This document shows positions 23,139-34,220 of a stretch of 64,000 nucleotides of DNA, one piece after another. The notes below the pieces were generated by a model, which was not told the DNA's origin, did not search any database, and saw only the letters and a list, made by a program, of their open reading frames with translations. Position 1 is the stretch's first letter. Each line of letters starts with the position of its first letter. This stretch comes from Uranotaenia lowii (lineage: Eukaryota; Arthropoda; Insecta; Diptera; Culicidae): NCBI RefSeq assembly GCF_029784155.1, contig NC_073691.1, forward strand, positions 24,813,011 through 24,877,010. The letters run 5' to 3'. The translations under genes and the position numbers were made by a program.

Positions 23139-24450
23139 TATACGTGTGGTGGGGCTTCAAAGGTCTCACGTACTAAGCTACGATCTTTCCTGCAGCAAAA
23201 GGAAACGGAGAAACCATCCGAGGTGGTCGTGACGGCATTCTAGCTTGGTAGTTTCTCAATCGGCCATGCCTTGGTGGTTAGAAGTCCTACGGGAGTGGAT
23301 GCTATGACGGGCGCGAGTTATTATCTACCAAGGCGATTCAGCCAGCACCTTAGCGATTAAGATAGTGAAGAACTGGAGCCTTCGTCTGGCCCACCACAAA
23401 ACCGAAATAGTGCTGATCACCAATCTGATATCACCCCGACAATCAGCAAAAGAAAAGGTATTATTGGTAACCTTACCAAACCTTCGATACGGATGAGCGG
23501 GCTAACTAGTGGGTCCTGATCGAACATTGTTAACTACAGCAACTTAGCAGTGTGTGGCTATGTGGATTATCAGCGGATATTGGATATCTTTGAAGCGAGT
23601 AGTGGCTTAGGGTTATGCCCATCCCAGTTCTTCTGAAAGAGGAGTTCTGTCTCTGTTGCAATAAGAACACACCCAGAGGAGGTAAAAAGTCCTTTCGCGA
23701 TGTAAGAAGTCTTGCAAGGGCGTCATGAATTAGTCACTTCAGTGTCGAGGTTGACACCCGAACTTCAGAAGGAATTAGTGAACTGACCAATAAGCTACTA
23801 AAATCGTAATTCCTTTGACTCGAACTACAATTACATGTCCTGGGCCACAAAATAATTATAAGCGTGATCATGATAGAAAAAAAAACTCGATGCGGCACTT
23901 GAAAAAGGATCTTGCTGAAAACTGTGTATTGGTGCTAATCGTATAGTTTCCTCGACAGACGGTTGATAATCTTCCGCTAACCCAGGGGCTACAGCTGTAA
24001 TTACCCGTTGACAATCAGCCCGATTTAGTTTCTGTTACAGCGATTAAAACTTTTATTTAGGTACAGAACGTAGCTGGTCACTTAGGAACTGACTGGTCGT
24101 GTTCCGTTGAGAGTCCCTGAGCTACGTAAGCCGCCTCACAAACCCTGGGTGTAAGCCTGTCAAAAGCAACGCACACAGCACAAGCTCTTACCATAGAAAT
24201 AACTTGAAAACTTAACAGTCAATGGTGAGTGTATAGATTGCAGCCGGATTTTGCGCAATAACTGAGGCCGTATGAACGAAGATTATGCCCAATTCTACGC
24301 TGGCTCAAGACAACAACATCAGAGTTCTTTCCAGCATTACTTCGAAGATATTCAGACCAGAAAAAGGCGCCAAGAAATAGGTTTTTAATGCACTGCTGAA
24401 ACACACGGAATGAGTAGCGATCCTAGACTGATAGACGAAAGGGTGGCAAA
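23139..24450 (+). mobile_element. Continuing R1-like LINE debris
   Basis: Near 23365-23430 the sequence encodes LRLAHHKTEIVLITN, the same reverse transcriptase motif as in the R1-like copies at 21.5 and 63.1 kb. Surrounding frames are broken throughout. The stretch probably includes the 3' part of the LINE interrupted at 22424, plus at least one other fragment, since the motif occurs a second time here. Confidence 0.55.
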
Positions 24451-24619
24451 TGCGTTTTGAACCGCCTTGAGCCGCTTAGTGTCATGCTTAGTAGCGCAGT
24501 TTGTGTCCCCAAAGGGGACACTCACATTCAACACATTCAACAGGGCATAACTAAAAATCCACTAAATTTTGCACACTTTCTCATTGATATGTATTGTTTA
24601 CAAGCTGTCAAACTCGAAG

Positions 24620-25610
24620 TCGTGTTTTTCGATTCAACGAAAATCGAGGTGAACCAACGCGAGTCGAGAGAACAAATTCTTTCCAAACACCTGGAATTTC
24701 CTGACCTGTCGCACCGGCAGTTGGGAAAAATGTTGAACATTCAATAGTCTCCAGAGTGTTGAAGCGGTTCCAGAAGCGGTTGACATTGGACCACGGCAAA
24801 GGAGTTGGAAAAAACCGGGACCGGAGAACAAAACGACGGAGAAAAAGATGAAGCGGATGATTAAAGCAAATCCCAACATCTCAAGCCGTGATTTGGCTAA
24901 AAAAAATCGGTATGTCGCAGAGCTCCAGAGTCCAGAATGCAAAGAAGAGAGCTGGACTACATTCATACAAGGTAGAGAACTCGATGAGCGGCGACAATCG
25001 ACGGCTAAAACTCGGGCACAGAAGCTCTACGAGAAGATGCTGACAAAATATGGTTGTTGTGTGATGGACGACGAAACGTATATAAAAGCCGACTCTAAGC
25101 TAATTCCGGGGTTGAAGAAAAATTAAGAAGAAGAAAATGTCGAAGTCCGCCTCCAAATATCTCGTTTGGCAGGCCATCTGCTCTTGAGGAGTGAGTCTTT
25201 CGTGACAAAGGGCACAGTAAATGGCGAGATCTACAAATCTGAGTGCCTCGAGAAGCGCCTTTTGCCGTTCTTGCAGCAGCACGAGCACGAGCTCCGCTAT
25301 TCTGGCCAGATTTGACATCATGCCACTATTCCAAACGTGCCCTGGAGTGGTATGAGGCCAATTCTGTCCATTTTGTTCCAAAGGACATGAACCCGCCAAA
25401 CTGTCCGGGGCTGCGCTCGGTGGAGCAGTACTGGGCATAATGAAGCGGGAACTTCGATACGGCAAGAAGACAGTCAAAGACGAGATGGGCATGTTAAGAA
25501 AATGGAAAAAAAAACTGAAAAACTGGTAACGGATAGCACTATAAAGACTTTGATGGAGGACATCAAGCGAAAATGCGTAATTTCGGGTTCGCCTTTTATT
25601 TATCTCAGTG
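24620..25610 (+). pseudogene. Tc1/mariner transposase remnant, DD37E spacing
   Basis: Broken frames contain an N-terminal helix-turn-helix part (QRESREQILSKHLEF), the first catalytic block CVMDDETYIK, and a C-terminal block with WPDLTSCHYS followed 37 residues later by the Glu in LRSVEQYW. D-37-E spacing marks the DD37E branch of the IS630-Tc1-mariner group, reported mainly in mosquitoes. Stops and frameshifts make it inactive. It is clearly related to, but diverged from, the copy at 52.4 kb. Terminal repeats were not located. Confidence 0.8.
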
Positions 25611-25619
25611 AATGTGCAG

Positions 25620-26000
25620 TCATCAGTTTCTCACGAAGACGGTAGTCTTTTTACACGGAATACTTCCTAGGAGATGAGTCCATCGCGCGGATGAACCACA
25701 TCAATGAATTGGGCGTAATACTCGATCGTAAGCTGAAGTTCAAAGCCTCTAGAAGCAAGAAGAAGATTTCAAGGACGTGTACTGCCTGTAAAGCCCTATT
25801 GCAGCATAGTTCGATCCATCCTCGAATACGCATCAGCTGTTTAGTGTTTCATCTGTCGAGCTACGAACATCGATGTCGTCTCATAAACATGAATGGACAC
25901 TCTTCAAGCCCGAAGAAATGCAACACGAGCCTCTTTCGTCGCCGATCTACTGACATTGCTAATCGATTGTCCTACGCTACTGGAAGCTATTCCTCTTAGT
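25620..26000 (+). mobile_element. LINE fragment (Jockey-like RT C-terminus)
   Basis: The frame encodes INELGVILDRKLKFKASRS and then a Cys/Leu-rich stretch. The ELGVxLDxKLxF motif is typical of the region after the RT active site in Jockey- and CR1-type LINEs. The fragment has no ends and abuts the mariner remnant. From about 26000 to 26723 I see no gene; the part around 26270-26345 resembles dispersed DNA near 13900 and 40490. Confidence 0.55.
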
Positions 26001-26723
26001 GTGACACCCTATGGACTGAAAAACCAGGGCCTTCAACTGTATGACTCCCAATTCTAACTTTCTGTGATTTAACCCAGAAATTTCGTGATGGTTTTCTGTG
26101 ATGGATTAATTTCATTTACATAAGTCATGTAGAATTCAATCTTTTTTACATTTTACATGAGAAAAAGCAATTAAAATTAGCAATCATGATTTTCCAATAA
26201 AAAGTTAGAAATCCCAAGTTTAAGTTATGACATAAAAATTATAACTTTGGAGATACGTAAACAATTTAAAAAAAAATGTGAATATCTCCAAAATTCTGTG
26301 TCTTGTGATACAGATTTTGTAATGAAAATTTGCACAACATTCTCTGAAATTATTGATTTTTCTGTGATGTCGGCAACTTTGGAAAGTAATGAAGAGCCAT
26401 TTCTAGAAATCTCAAACTTTTAATGGTTACAATCCAGAAACTGAAAATCACCGCATATACCACAACGGTCTTCAGTAGTTAGCGTTTACGATCGAAAGTC
26501 AGTTCTGCGATATTTTGTAATTGACCGTAGAAAAATTTTATGTTGATCTAAAACCAAGAATCTTTTGAATGAATGGGCTCAATCGACGAAATATCTCCTC
26601 TCATGGTGAATTTAATTTATAAGGCAAGTCGAAACTCGAGGTGGTTATATCAAATTCTTGCAATATTTTATAAACAAATGCTACCAACTAGAGTGTGCTG
26701 AAAACTTCTTAAGTGAACTAACT

Positions 26724-29700
26724 TTACTCCTCCTGCGTGTCCGTATCCAGGAGTTTGTTAATGTTAACTATATCCTTGGTGCTCCACGGTTCCAAGGGAT
26801 CCGGAGGCGAAGCCCGTCCCGACTCATGCTCGTGCATCATCTGCCGATGCCGTGGTCGACTACTTTCACCTCCACCTTCACCACTAGCCGTCGGAGCCGA
26901 CTTCATTCGCCTGTCCTTCTTGATCGAACCACTCTCGTTCGAAGTATCCGGTGAAACCTTATTGTTCCTACCCCGACCCACTCCGTGACGCTTCTTTTGG
27001 TTGTTACTGCGTTTGCTACTCTCGGTCGAATTGCTGTCCCGCTCGCAAGAAATCCTTCCCCGGGCATGCAACTGCTCCATCCGACGATGAACTTCCTCAA
27101 CTGTAGTGACACCCTCGTCGCCAGCTTCGTCCTCAACCACCTCACGAGCTTCCTCATCCACATCCTGCTTCAGATCCTCAGCGCTGTAATCGTAAGCCGT
27201 GTTCAGTGCCCCGAAGTCATCGGGGATTTTGGCATCGGCACCGGAAACCGTCTTACCGGCACCAGCGCCCAAATTCCGGTCATCCCAAGCAATCATAAAC
27301 AGCGGATGTTGGTCCGTCTTCTTCTTCCTGGAGGTGGTCCGCGAAACGGCCGATTTGGCTCGCCGGATTAGAGAAATTTTACCAAGTACAGGCTTTTCGG
27401 CCGCTTCGCTATCCGTATCTTCGAGGGCTTCCAGGGTTTTGAGAAACTCTCGCTCCTTGACCGGATCGACGACATCCTTCGCGTCCAGGAAGGGATTTAT
27501 CGGACCCGCAGGCTGCTGTTTCTGTTGCTCCAGCTGTTGTTGCTGAAATTCCGCCTGCCGGAGCTGGCTCTGCCTGGTCAGATCGATTTCGTACACGTGG
27601 TCCAGCGTGGACGCATCGTTGGCGAGGGTCCGACAGTTTTGAGCGAAGTGTTCATCGACCGAGGTCGATTCGGAAATGATGACCAGCTCCCGCAGCGGAT
27701 CCTTGTAGTCTTTCATCGGGGGGAAGTCGTCGTAGGCCGGAGGAGCACTGACCACGGATTGACGCTTGACCAGAGGTGGTTGCGGAGGAATTTCTGGGAT
27801 TTTAGATGGGATGGAAGCGGGGGTTTGAGGGACTCCGGTTGTTGGTTTTGGAGGGACTGTGGCCGGTTTAGTTGGGTCGATGGTCAGCGGAGCGAAGGGG
27901 TCAACCGGCTCAGTGCTTACCATCACGATGTCCTGGGTGAAGGACATCACATCGATTGCAGCAGTTATGGCAAATGGGTCCTCCACCTCATAACCCTTCT
28001 TCCTGTAAAGAACACATCAACTTTAGAAAGAATTCGGTCAACCGTAAAACTAACTTACTTTTTGGAGATTTTAGCCGGTGACGTGATCGAGGATCGACCC
28101 CACATGATTCGTCGCAGCTCTTCACCAGTCATGTTACGTTTCTTCAACTCACCCAAGGTAACCCTCAATACACTCTTCCAATTGCTGACGGCACCTTTTC
28201 GCTGACGAGCCCTGGTCTTACTCTTACTTTTGATAACCATAACTCCACGAATCTCGTACCGAGGATCATCCGATGGTCCCAATCCAATCGAGTACTCTTC
28301 CAGATATTTCTTCAGATCTTCCTGCTTGACGGCTCGTTCCAGGTTGACCACAATCTTAGCCCATTGCTTCATACCCTCCTTCTCGGCCTGCTCAATGACG
28401 TACGCATAGGTGTTACCCATCATAGCGATCAACATGTTAAGCAGCAGAATGGGCACGAAGATCATGAACGTGATGAATACCGTTTTAGCCAGATTCGGGT
28501 AGGTTGTATTGTTGAGATCTGCGTACTGGAAAGATTAATCCCTTGAATTATTTTTTAGATTCATATTGAAACAACCGTCGTCTTACATCGTAATCGCCTA
28601 GGGTGACTTGGAACAGACCCATCCAGGTTCCGAAGTAGCTCCCGAACGGACTATCCTCGGCGTTCGGATGTCCCTTGTACAGAAAGAAGAACGCTTGGGA
28701 AAATCCAAACAGCACGATGGTGTAGATGATTCCGAACGTGAACATGTCACCCGTTATCATGGAGAAGATCATGGTTACGAATGGACCCGTTAAGCCTATG
28801 GCGCTGAAATGTTAAAAAATTCTTTATTAATCACCTTTGTCGACAAGTGGAAGCTGACTTACCCAGCGAAGAACATCAACAGGAACCAGCTTCCGGGAAC
28901 GGCGAATAGTAGCAGTGCTTCCTCCGTTTGCGTATCGCCGATCATTCTCAAAGGTATGCAGATCAAGATCAACAAGTTCGACACCAGGAAGATCGCTTTA
29001 GCTGGTGCGCTTGCCAGTGACTTCATGAACGATACGAATCCTTGATTCTTGATCTCGTCACCCTGTTGAACCACGACGTAACTCAACACTCCCATCACGG
29101 TAGCGATCTCGAACCCATACCGACACCAAGTCGTGAAGTCGATCCCATCATCTTCGCCATCACCATCAGAAGTTTCACGTTTAGCCTTAGTCGAGGCATC
29201 ACCATCATCATCTCCCTCATCCGCATCTTCTTGCTCGTACGGTCTCGGTGCTCTCAAATAGATCGCACACGACAAACAAAACAAATGCAACGCCAAAATC
29301 AACAACCGCTTAATGAACTGATTCAACGCAAAGGTCTTCCACTTTTCGTCCAACAATCGCTCCACAATACCACCATCCAACATGTTCAAATGCTCCTCCT
29401 TTGTTCCGTTCAAGATAATAAACAGCGCCGAATTCCAATTCGTCGATCCATCCGGCATCAGCGTATCTAAGGCATTCAACGGATACCCAGAACAAGTGAT
29501 ATTACTATACCGCCAAAACTCCCTCGCTGACAATTCCAACATCTCCCTAAACACCTCGTCACGACCCAACCGACAAGCCAACGTCAACGGGGTCAATCCA
29601 GCTTCATTTACGATACCGTTCTTGCACGGCAACTTCGGATGTCTCAACGCATACCCGAACATATCCAACTTATCTCCAACGACCACCATATGCAGGATCA

Positions 29701-31328
29701 TGTTCCCAAAGGTATCCTGCGCATTTGGATCGGCACCACACTCCAAAAGCAAGTTATAAACCGACTCATTCGCACAGCAAGCAGCCCAAGCTAGTGGGTA
29801 CTCGCCCAAATACGCCAGTCCCTCGTAATCCGTGGACTTGACCGGTTTCAACCCTTGTTGATCTTTCGGCAAAAAGAACCTCCCAATAGCTCTCTGCGAA
29901 ACATCAGCTCCCGCATCAATCAAATCGCCCACCAGCTCGTTGTTGCTATACGCTATCGCCAGGTGCAGAGCGCTCGCGCCCAAATACTCCTCGCCCTCCA
30001 TTACGTCGATCGAGAGTTCCGGAAAGACGCGGAGTAACAATCGAGCTAACTTGGTGTGCATCTTGGTGTCACAGATGATCAGTACGTGGATAAGGCTTTC
30101 TCCGAGTAGACCTCGGTATTGCATCTGCCAGCAGGCCTTGTGGTCCACCCATTTTCCGAGCGGGTCGTGCGGGGATAGGGAGGCCTCGATTGGAATGACC
30201 ACCTAGCGAAGCAAAAAGAGATGATTATTCAAACTACAGTAATAACAAATTCCAAAATAACAATCCTGGAGAAAATTTTCGTTGAAGTAGTAAATACTGC
30301 AGAAGTTATTTAGAGTATTGTGGAGTCCTTATTAAGAGTTCACTCGAAACTCGAAGGTAAATGGGCTAGGGATTGCTCAATATCGTTCATCATGAGCTTG
30401 GCTCTCATAAAATCTTTCTGTTGGTGCTGCTACCTGTGGAGTAGAAAATAGCGTGCATGTCTTCTAAGCTAATGGTCATGAGATCGAATCTAGTGTTTGG
30501 AAATGGATTTTTTTCGAGGGAACATCAAGTTTCTTTGAAATCATACATGTGTTTGTATTCGTTAAAAAAAGGGAGAGGCATCTTCAAGGATGATACACGT
30601 ATCAGAGATGACTGCTATTATAGCCATTTGGTTCTTGAATCCGGATTTGCCCGAATTATTTTACTACAAGTTTGCTTTAGAACACCAAAACCATGAACTA
30701 AATTCCTGAAAGTAGATGAAGCGAAGACTGCAAACATTCTGAATTGGCTATTCAGACGATTATTGAATTCAGTCCTTGTCAACGAAACTGCCCGCCGAAA
30801 ATTTTCAAGACGTGAAACCAAAGGAGTGAACAATCGGATATGCCGATGCTTCTTTAACTCTAATCAACCTACGGGAGTCTGGTAAAATTTTCACATCTTT
30901 AACTGAATTTTATTTATTTTCCAGTTTGTGTTTTGAGCTTTTGTAATTGTGTTTTTTTTTATTTTCTCCAGAAAAAAAACCCTCTAGATTACGTAACCAC
31001 TTTTGAAGGCCCCATCAGATCCCTTACTAACCTCATGATTATCCATATACTTCCATCGAAGATACTCGGCCCGATTAATAATCTGTCCCCGGCCATTGTT
31101 ATACATGAACACACCAAACTGCTCACGGATCAACTGCTCAACTGCCTTCTGCCCTCCGACCTGAAACGCATTTATCAAATCTCCGCCATGCTTATAGTTC
31201 GCCATCTTGTACAGCAAGCAGGTATTCGAAGCCAGGGCACTCTGCGAAATCACTTGATCCAGAATAGCACCACCCTGCGGAATGTTGCGCTTTTTGCGGC
31301 ACATCCGCCGCCAATCCATCTGGACCAT
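26724..31328 (-). CDS. iav: TRPV channel of the Inactive (Iav) type
   Basis: Five exons on the minus strand (31328-31032, 30202-28863, 28803-28587, 28525-28059, 28002-26724) join in frame with GT-AG junctions to give 1199 residues. Residues about 133-324 are ankyrin repeats. Membrane segments lie near 397-415 (S1), 462-478 (S2), 501-519 (S3), 527-590 (S4-S5) and 632-655 (S6), with a pore block [10 protein letters not shown] before S6. An acidic loop (Asp/Glu-rich, about 421-452) separates S1 and S2. The tail exceeds 500 residues, as in Drosophila Inactive (~1.1 kb residues); Nanchung is shorter. Inactive and Nanchung form a cation channel in chordotonal sensory neurons needed for hearing and stretch sensing. 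The ATG follows an in-frame stop. Nanchung is the alternative identity. Confidence 0.85.
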
Positions 31329-32150
31329 CCTGGCCGAGATTTATTACGGTTACTGCACGTTTCCGGACAACCACCGATGATGTTCAACGTTTGCCAAGAA
31401 TTACGCCAAACGAATCGGACGGGCACTACCATTCCCAGCAGATATTTGAACGGGACTGAAAAATCGAATCCGGATCAACAAACTTTATCGGTTCCATTGC
31501 CGCCTTCTGGTTTCCAAGGAATCGGTGCGGACTGGCATTGAACATTGGCGCAGAATCAGGGCATAGCTTTCGAATATGAGTATTTAAAAAAATCTTATTT
31601 TAACCCTTTATTTCATGATTTTTTATTTTTCCTTAAAAATCATTTTTAACAGTTGGAAATGATGAGTACATCAAGAAAAAAAATAAAAATAAAATACGAT
31701 TTTTCACTTTTTCCATACATTAACTGTTGCAAATTTGTAACTTTATGAAACGAAGGGTTAAACCATGGAGAAATGGATTCGAATCTCAGTTTTATTTCCC
31801 GAACTCTAAGTTTTGAAACATATTCTGAGTTTTTATGAATTGTTTTTTTGTGAGCTTTTTTAAAATTAGATTCTCATAAACGTTTGTCACGATGATTTAG
31901 TATTTTAGTTCTTAAAGTATTGATTTCTGAAATTGATAAGAAGGCGCTAAGTTTTGGAATCCGTTTTCCTTACTACATCAGAAATCCGATTTAATTTTAA
32001 AAAAAAATCCGAAAATTTAAAACTACTTATCACGATATTTCAATATAACAAATAAAATCTACTATTGATATAGTAGATTTGCTTTTTTGTTCATTTCTAT
32101 TTTCAGTGCATTATAGTATATTATTAACTTTCAAGAACATATTTTCTAGC
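31329..32150. other. 5' flank of the TRPV gene; no further gene
   Basis: The first part, up to about 31550, is GC-balanced and may hold the 5' UTR and promoter of the TRPV gene. Frames open here on the opposite strand overlap that gene's first exon and have no support. From 31560 on the DNA is AT-rich with no feature I can name. Confidence 0.35.
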
Positions 32151-32154
32151 CTGT

Positions 32155-32614
32155 TTGAGCCACCGCACGGATTGCAAACTGTAGTTATGGTTGTCCACCC
32201 TCAATTTTCTGAATTTATTATAACATGTTAGGAAATTGAGGGTAAAACAGCCATAACTCCCATTTCCACATCATGCGGTAGCTCAATTAGGATTCGTTGG
32301 ATTCTTTGAAAAAAATCACACATGATACGTACCATTTGGATGAAATTTTTTAAGTCCGCACATGCTTTTTTTAAGAAATAATTGAAAAATATAGGGGAAT
32401 TGAGGGTAAAAACAGCTATAAATACATTTTCCGAAGCGTGCGGTGGCTCAAATAGCCTTCATTGGATTTTTCGAAAAAATAGCATAAGATAAGTCTCAAT
32501 TGGTTCGAAATTTTGAAGTCCAAACATAATTTTTCTGAACTATTTGAAAAATGCAAGGGAATTGATGGTAAAACAGCCATAGCTTCTGTTTCCAATGCGG
32601 TGTCTCAAACAGCC
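32155..32614. repeat. ~150 bp satellite, left part
   Basis: Units share GGAAATTGAGGGTAAAACAG, CCATAACTCC and GCGGTGGCTCAAACAGCC words with a period near 150 bp. The array is interrupted at 32615 by an LTR element and resumes at 38595. Confidence 0.8.
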
Positions 32615-32883
32615 TGTGAGAGGCGCACAAATTACGAATAATAAATCTTAATTTGTACATCGATGCTCACATTTGATCACCCCTCGTCAAGTCGATAAAC
32701 GGCGAACATCTCTTCTCACCAGGATTGTCCTTGCACTCACACTAACAACTCGCCCTCAGTTCGAACACCATCCCCGCCTGGACAGGTAGCGTCCATGGTC
32801 GACAGCAGGCAGTTAAATCGGTTTGTTTCGTAGTTAATGAGGCCATCGGAGATTTCCCGTTGAGCAATAATCCGAATTTTACA
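32615..32883 (+). repeat. 5' LTR of the LARD-like element
   Basis: 269 bp, begins TGTGAGAGGCGCAC, ends CCGAATTTTACA. No difference from the 3' LTR was found on reading both. AATAAATCTTAA near 32640 could carry the poly(A) signal of the element transcript. Confidence 0.95.
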
Positions 32884-32884
32884 T

Positions 32885-32901
32885 TGGCGACCGTGACAGG
32901 A
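32885..32901 (+). promoter_or_regulatory. Primer-binding site of the LARD-like element
   Basis: TGGCGACCGTGACAGGA begins with the TGG that pairs with a tRNA CCA end and lies two bases inside the 5' LTR. tRNA-Arg is the likely primer, from memory of related elements. Confidence 0.75.
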
Positions 32902-33190
32902 CCGAACAAATTGGTGTGTATTGTCGAAAGTTAGTTATAATTGAAATTTAAGGGAAATCTCCGATTTGCCAAGAGAATTCAAAATGGCGGCTAAAGTGGG
33001 AAAAAGTTTTCTTGAAGTTTTTCAACCATCCCGATCGACAATGAGGCTACTTTCAGCGGTTTGAATAGTCTAGGCATCCGGAGTCCAAGGAAAATAAAAA
33101 ACTGCGCTTTTCATTGGTAGGTATTTTTTTCAAGTCATCGTATACGAGCTGAGGATCCGATTTCCTGAAAAGGTGAGTTGAACCAGTTGA

Positions 33191-34220
33191 GGACTAGAAG
33201 TCCAGTTAAGGCGATGATCGCCAGTTTTGTAGGCAATGATTGCCAGTTTAGGACTAAAGTAAGTCCAGTTTAGGCGATGATCGCCAGTCTAGGCAATGAT
33301 TGCCAGTGTCGGACTAGTAAGTCCAGTTTAGGCGATGATCGCCAGTATAGGACTATAGTAAGTCCAGTTAAGGCAATGATTGCCAGTTAAGGACTAAGTT
33401 AGTCCAGTTTAGGCGATGATCGCCAGTTTAGGCAAAGTTTGCCAGTTTGGGACTATTTAGTGAGTCCAGTTAAGGCAATGATTGCCAGTGTTGGACTAAT
33501 AAGTCCAGTTTAGGCGATAATCGCCAGTTTAAGACTGTCAATATAGTTAAGGCAATAATTGCCAGTTGATAACGATATAAAGTCTACTCAAGGTGATGAC
33601 CGCCATAATGTAAATCACTCCATCTACATTCTCCAATTTGAATTACTCTCTTGTCTAGAAAAGTACATAATTGTTCAATAGGTGGTTTGTAAAAAAAAAA
33701 CTTACTGAAGCGTAACTATCAGCATATATTTTTTCTTAATAAATCAATAATATGTAAGCGATGAGTGTTGGCTAAAATAAGTACAGTTTAGGCGTAGCGC
33801 TAGTTCTAGCAAAAATCGTTTGTGCTTTCGATAGTGAAGATGGAGGAAATCATTGTTAGTTGCTCATAAAACATAACTGAAAATTTAATAAGTCGAAATA
33901 GTACGCTAAACTATTTGTCGCTGGTGTAACGGGTCGATGTTTAGGCGATGATCGCCAGTTGCGAACTGTAAGTCCAGTTGAGGCGAAGGTCGCCAGTTAA
34001 GTACATTCAAATCCAGTTTGAGCGATGATCGCCCGTTGGTACTTGATGTTCAATTGAGGAATAGGTCGCCAGTTGAGGACTTTCGAGTCCGGTCTAGGTC
34101 ACTCAAGGATCAGTTGAATCCAGTTCAGGTAATGTTAGCCAGCATAGGACTACACGTCCAGTTCAGGCGACGATTTCGAATTATAGCCATTAGATCCAGT
34201 TAAGGCAATGATCGCCAGTC
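33191..34220 (+). repeat. Array of short palindromes (hairpin string)
   Basis: From 33191 to 33604 about nineteen small palindromes are joined by CAGTTTA-type linkers. One class is GGCGATGATCGCC (33210, 33273, 33331, 33412) or GGCAATGATTGCC (33232, 33292, 33372, 33474). The other is GGACT, a 3-8 base loop, AGTCC (33191, 33251, 33311, 33350, 33391, 33450, 33493). Variants keep pairing, for example GGCAAAGTTTGCC at 33431 and GGCGATAATCGCC at 33513. A more decayed continuation at 33940-34220 still has GGCGAAGGTCGCC and GGACTTTCGAGTCC. As RNA this would fold into a row of 5 bp stem-loops within the element's leader. Confidence 0.85.

Noticed and set aside
27199..28205. Plus-strand frames of 115-226 codons
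   Set aside because: Antisense shadows of TRPV channel exons 4 and 5, which carry the conserved protein on the minus strand.
33191..34220. CRISPR-like appearance of regularly spaced short palindromes
   Set aside because: Host is a eukaryote, spacing is irregular, there are no unique spacers of constant length, and the array sits in an LTR element.
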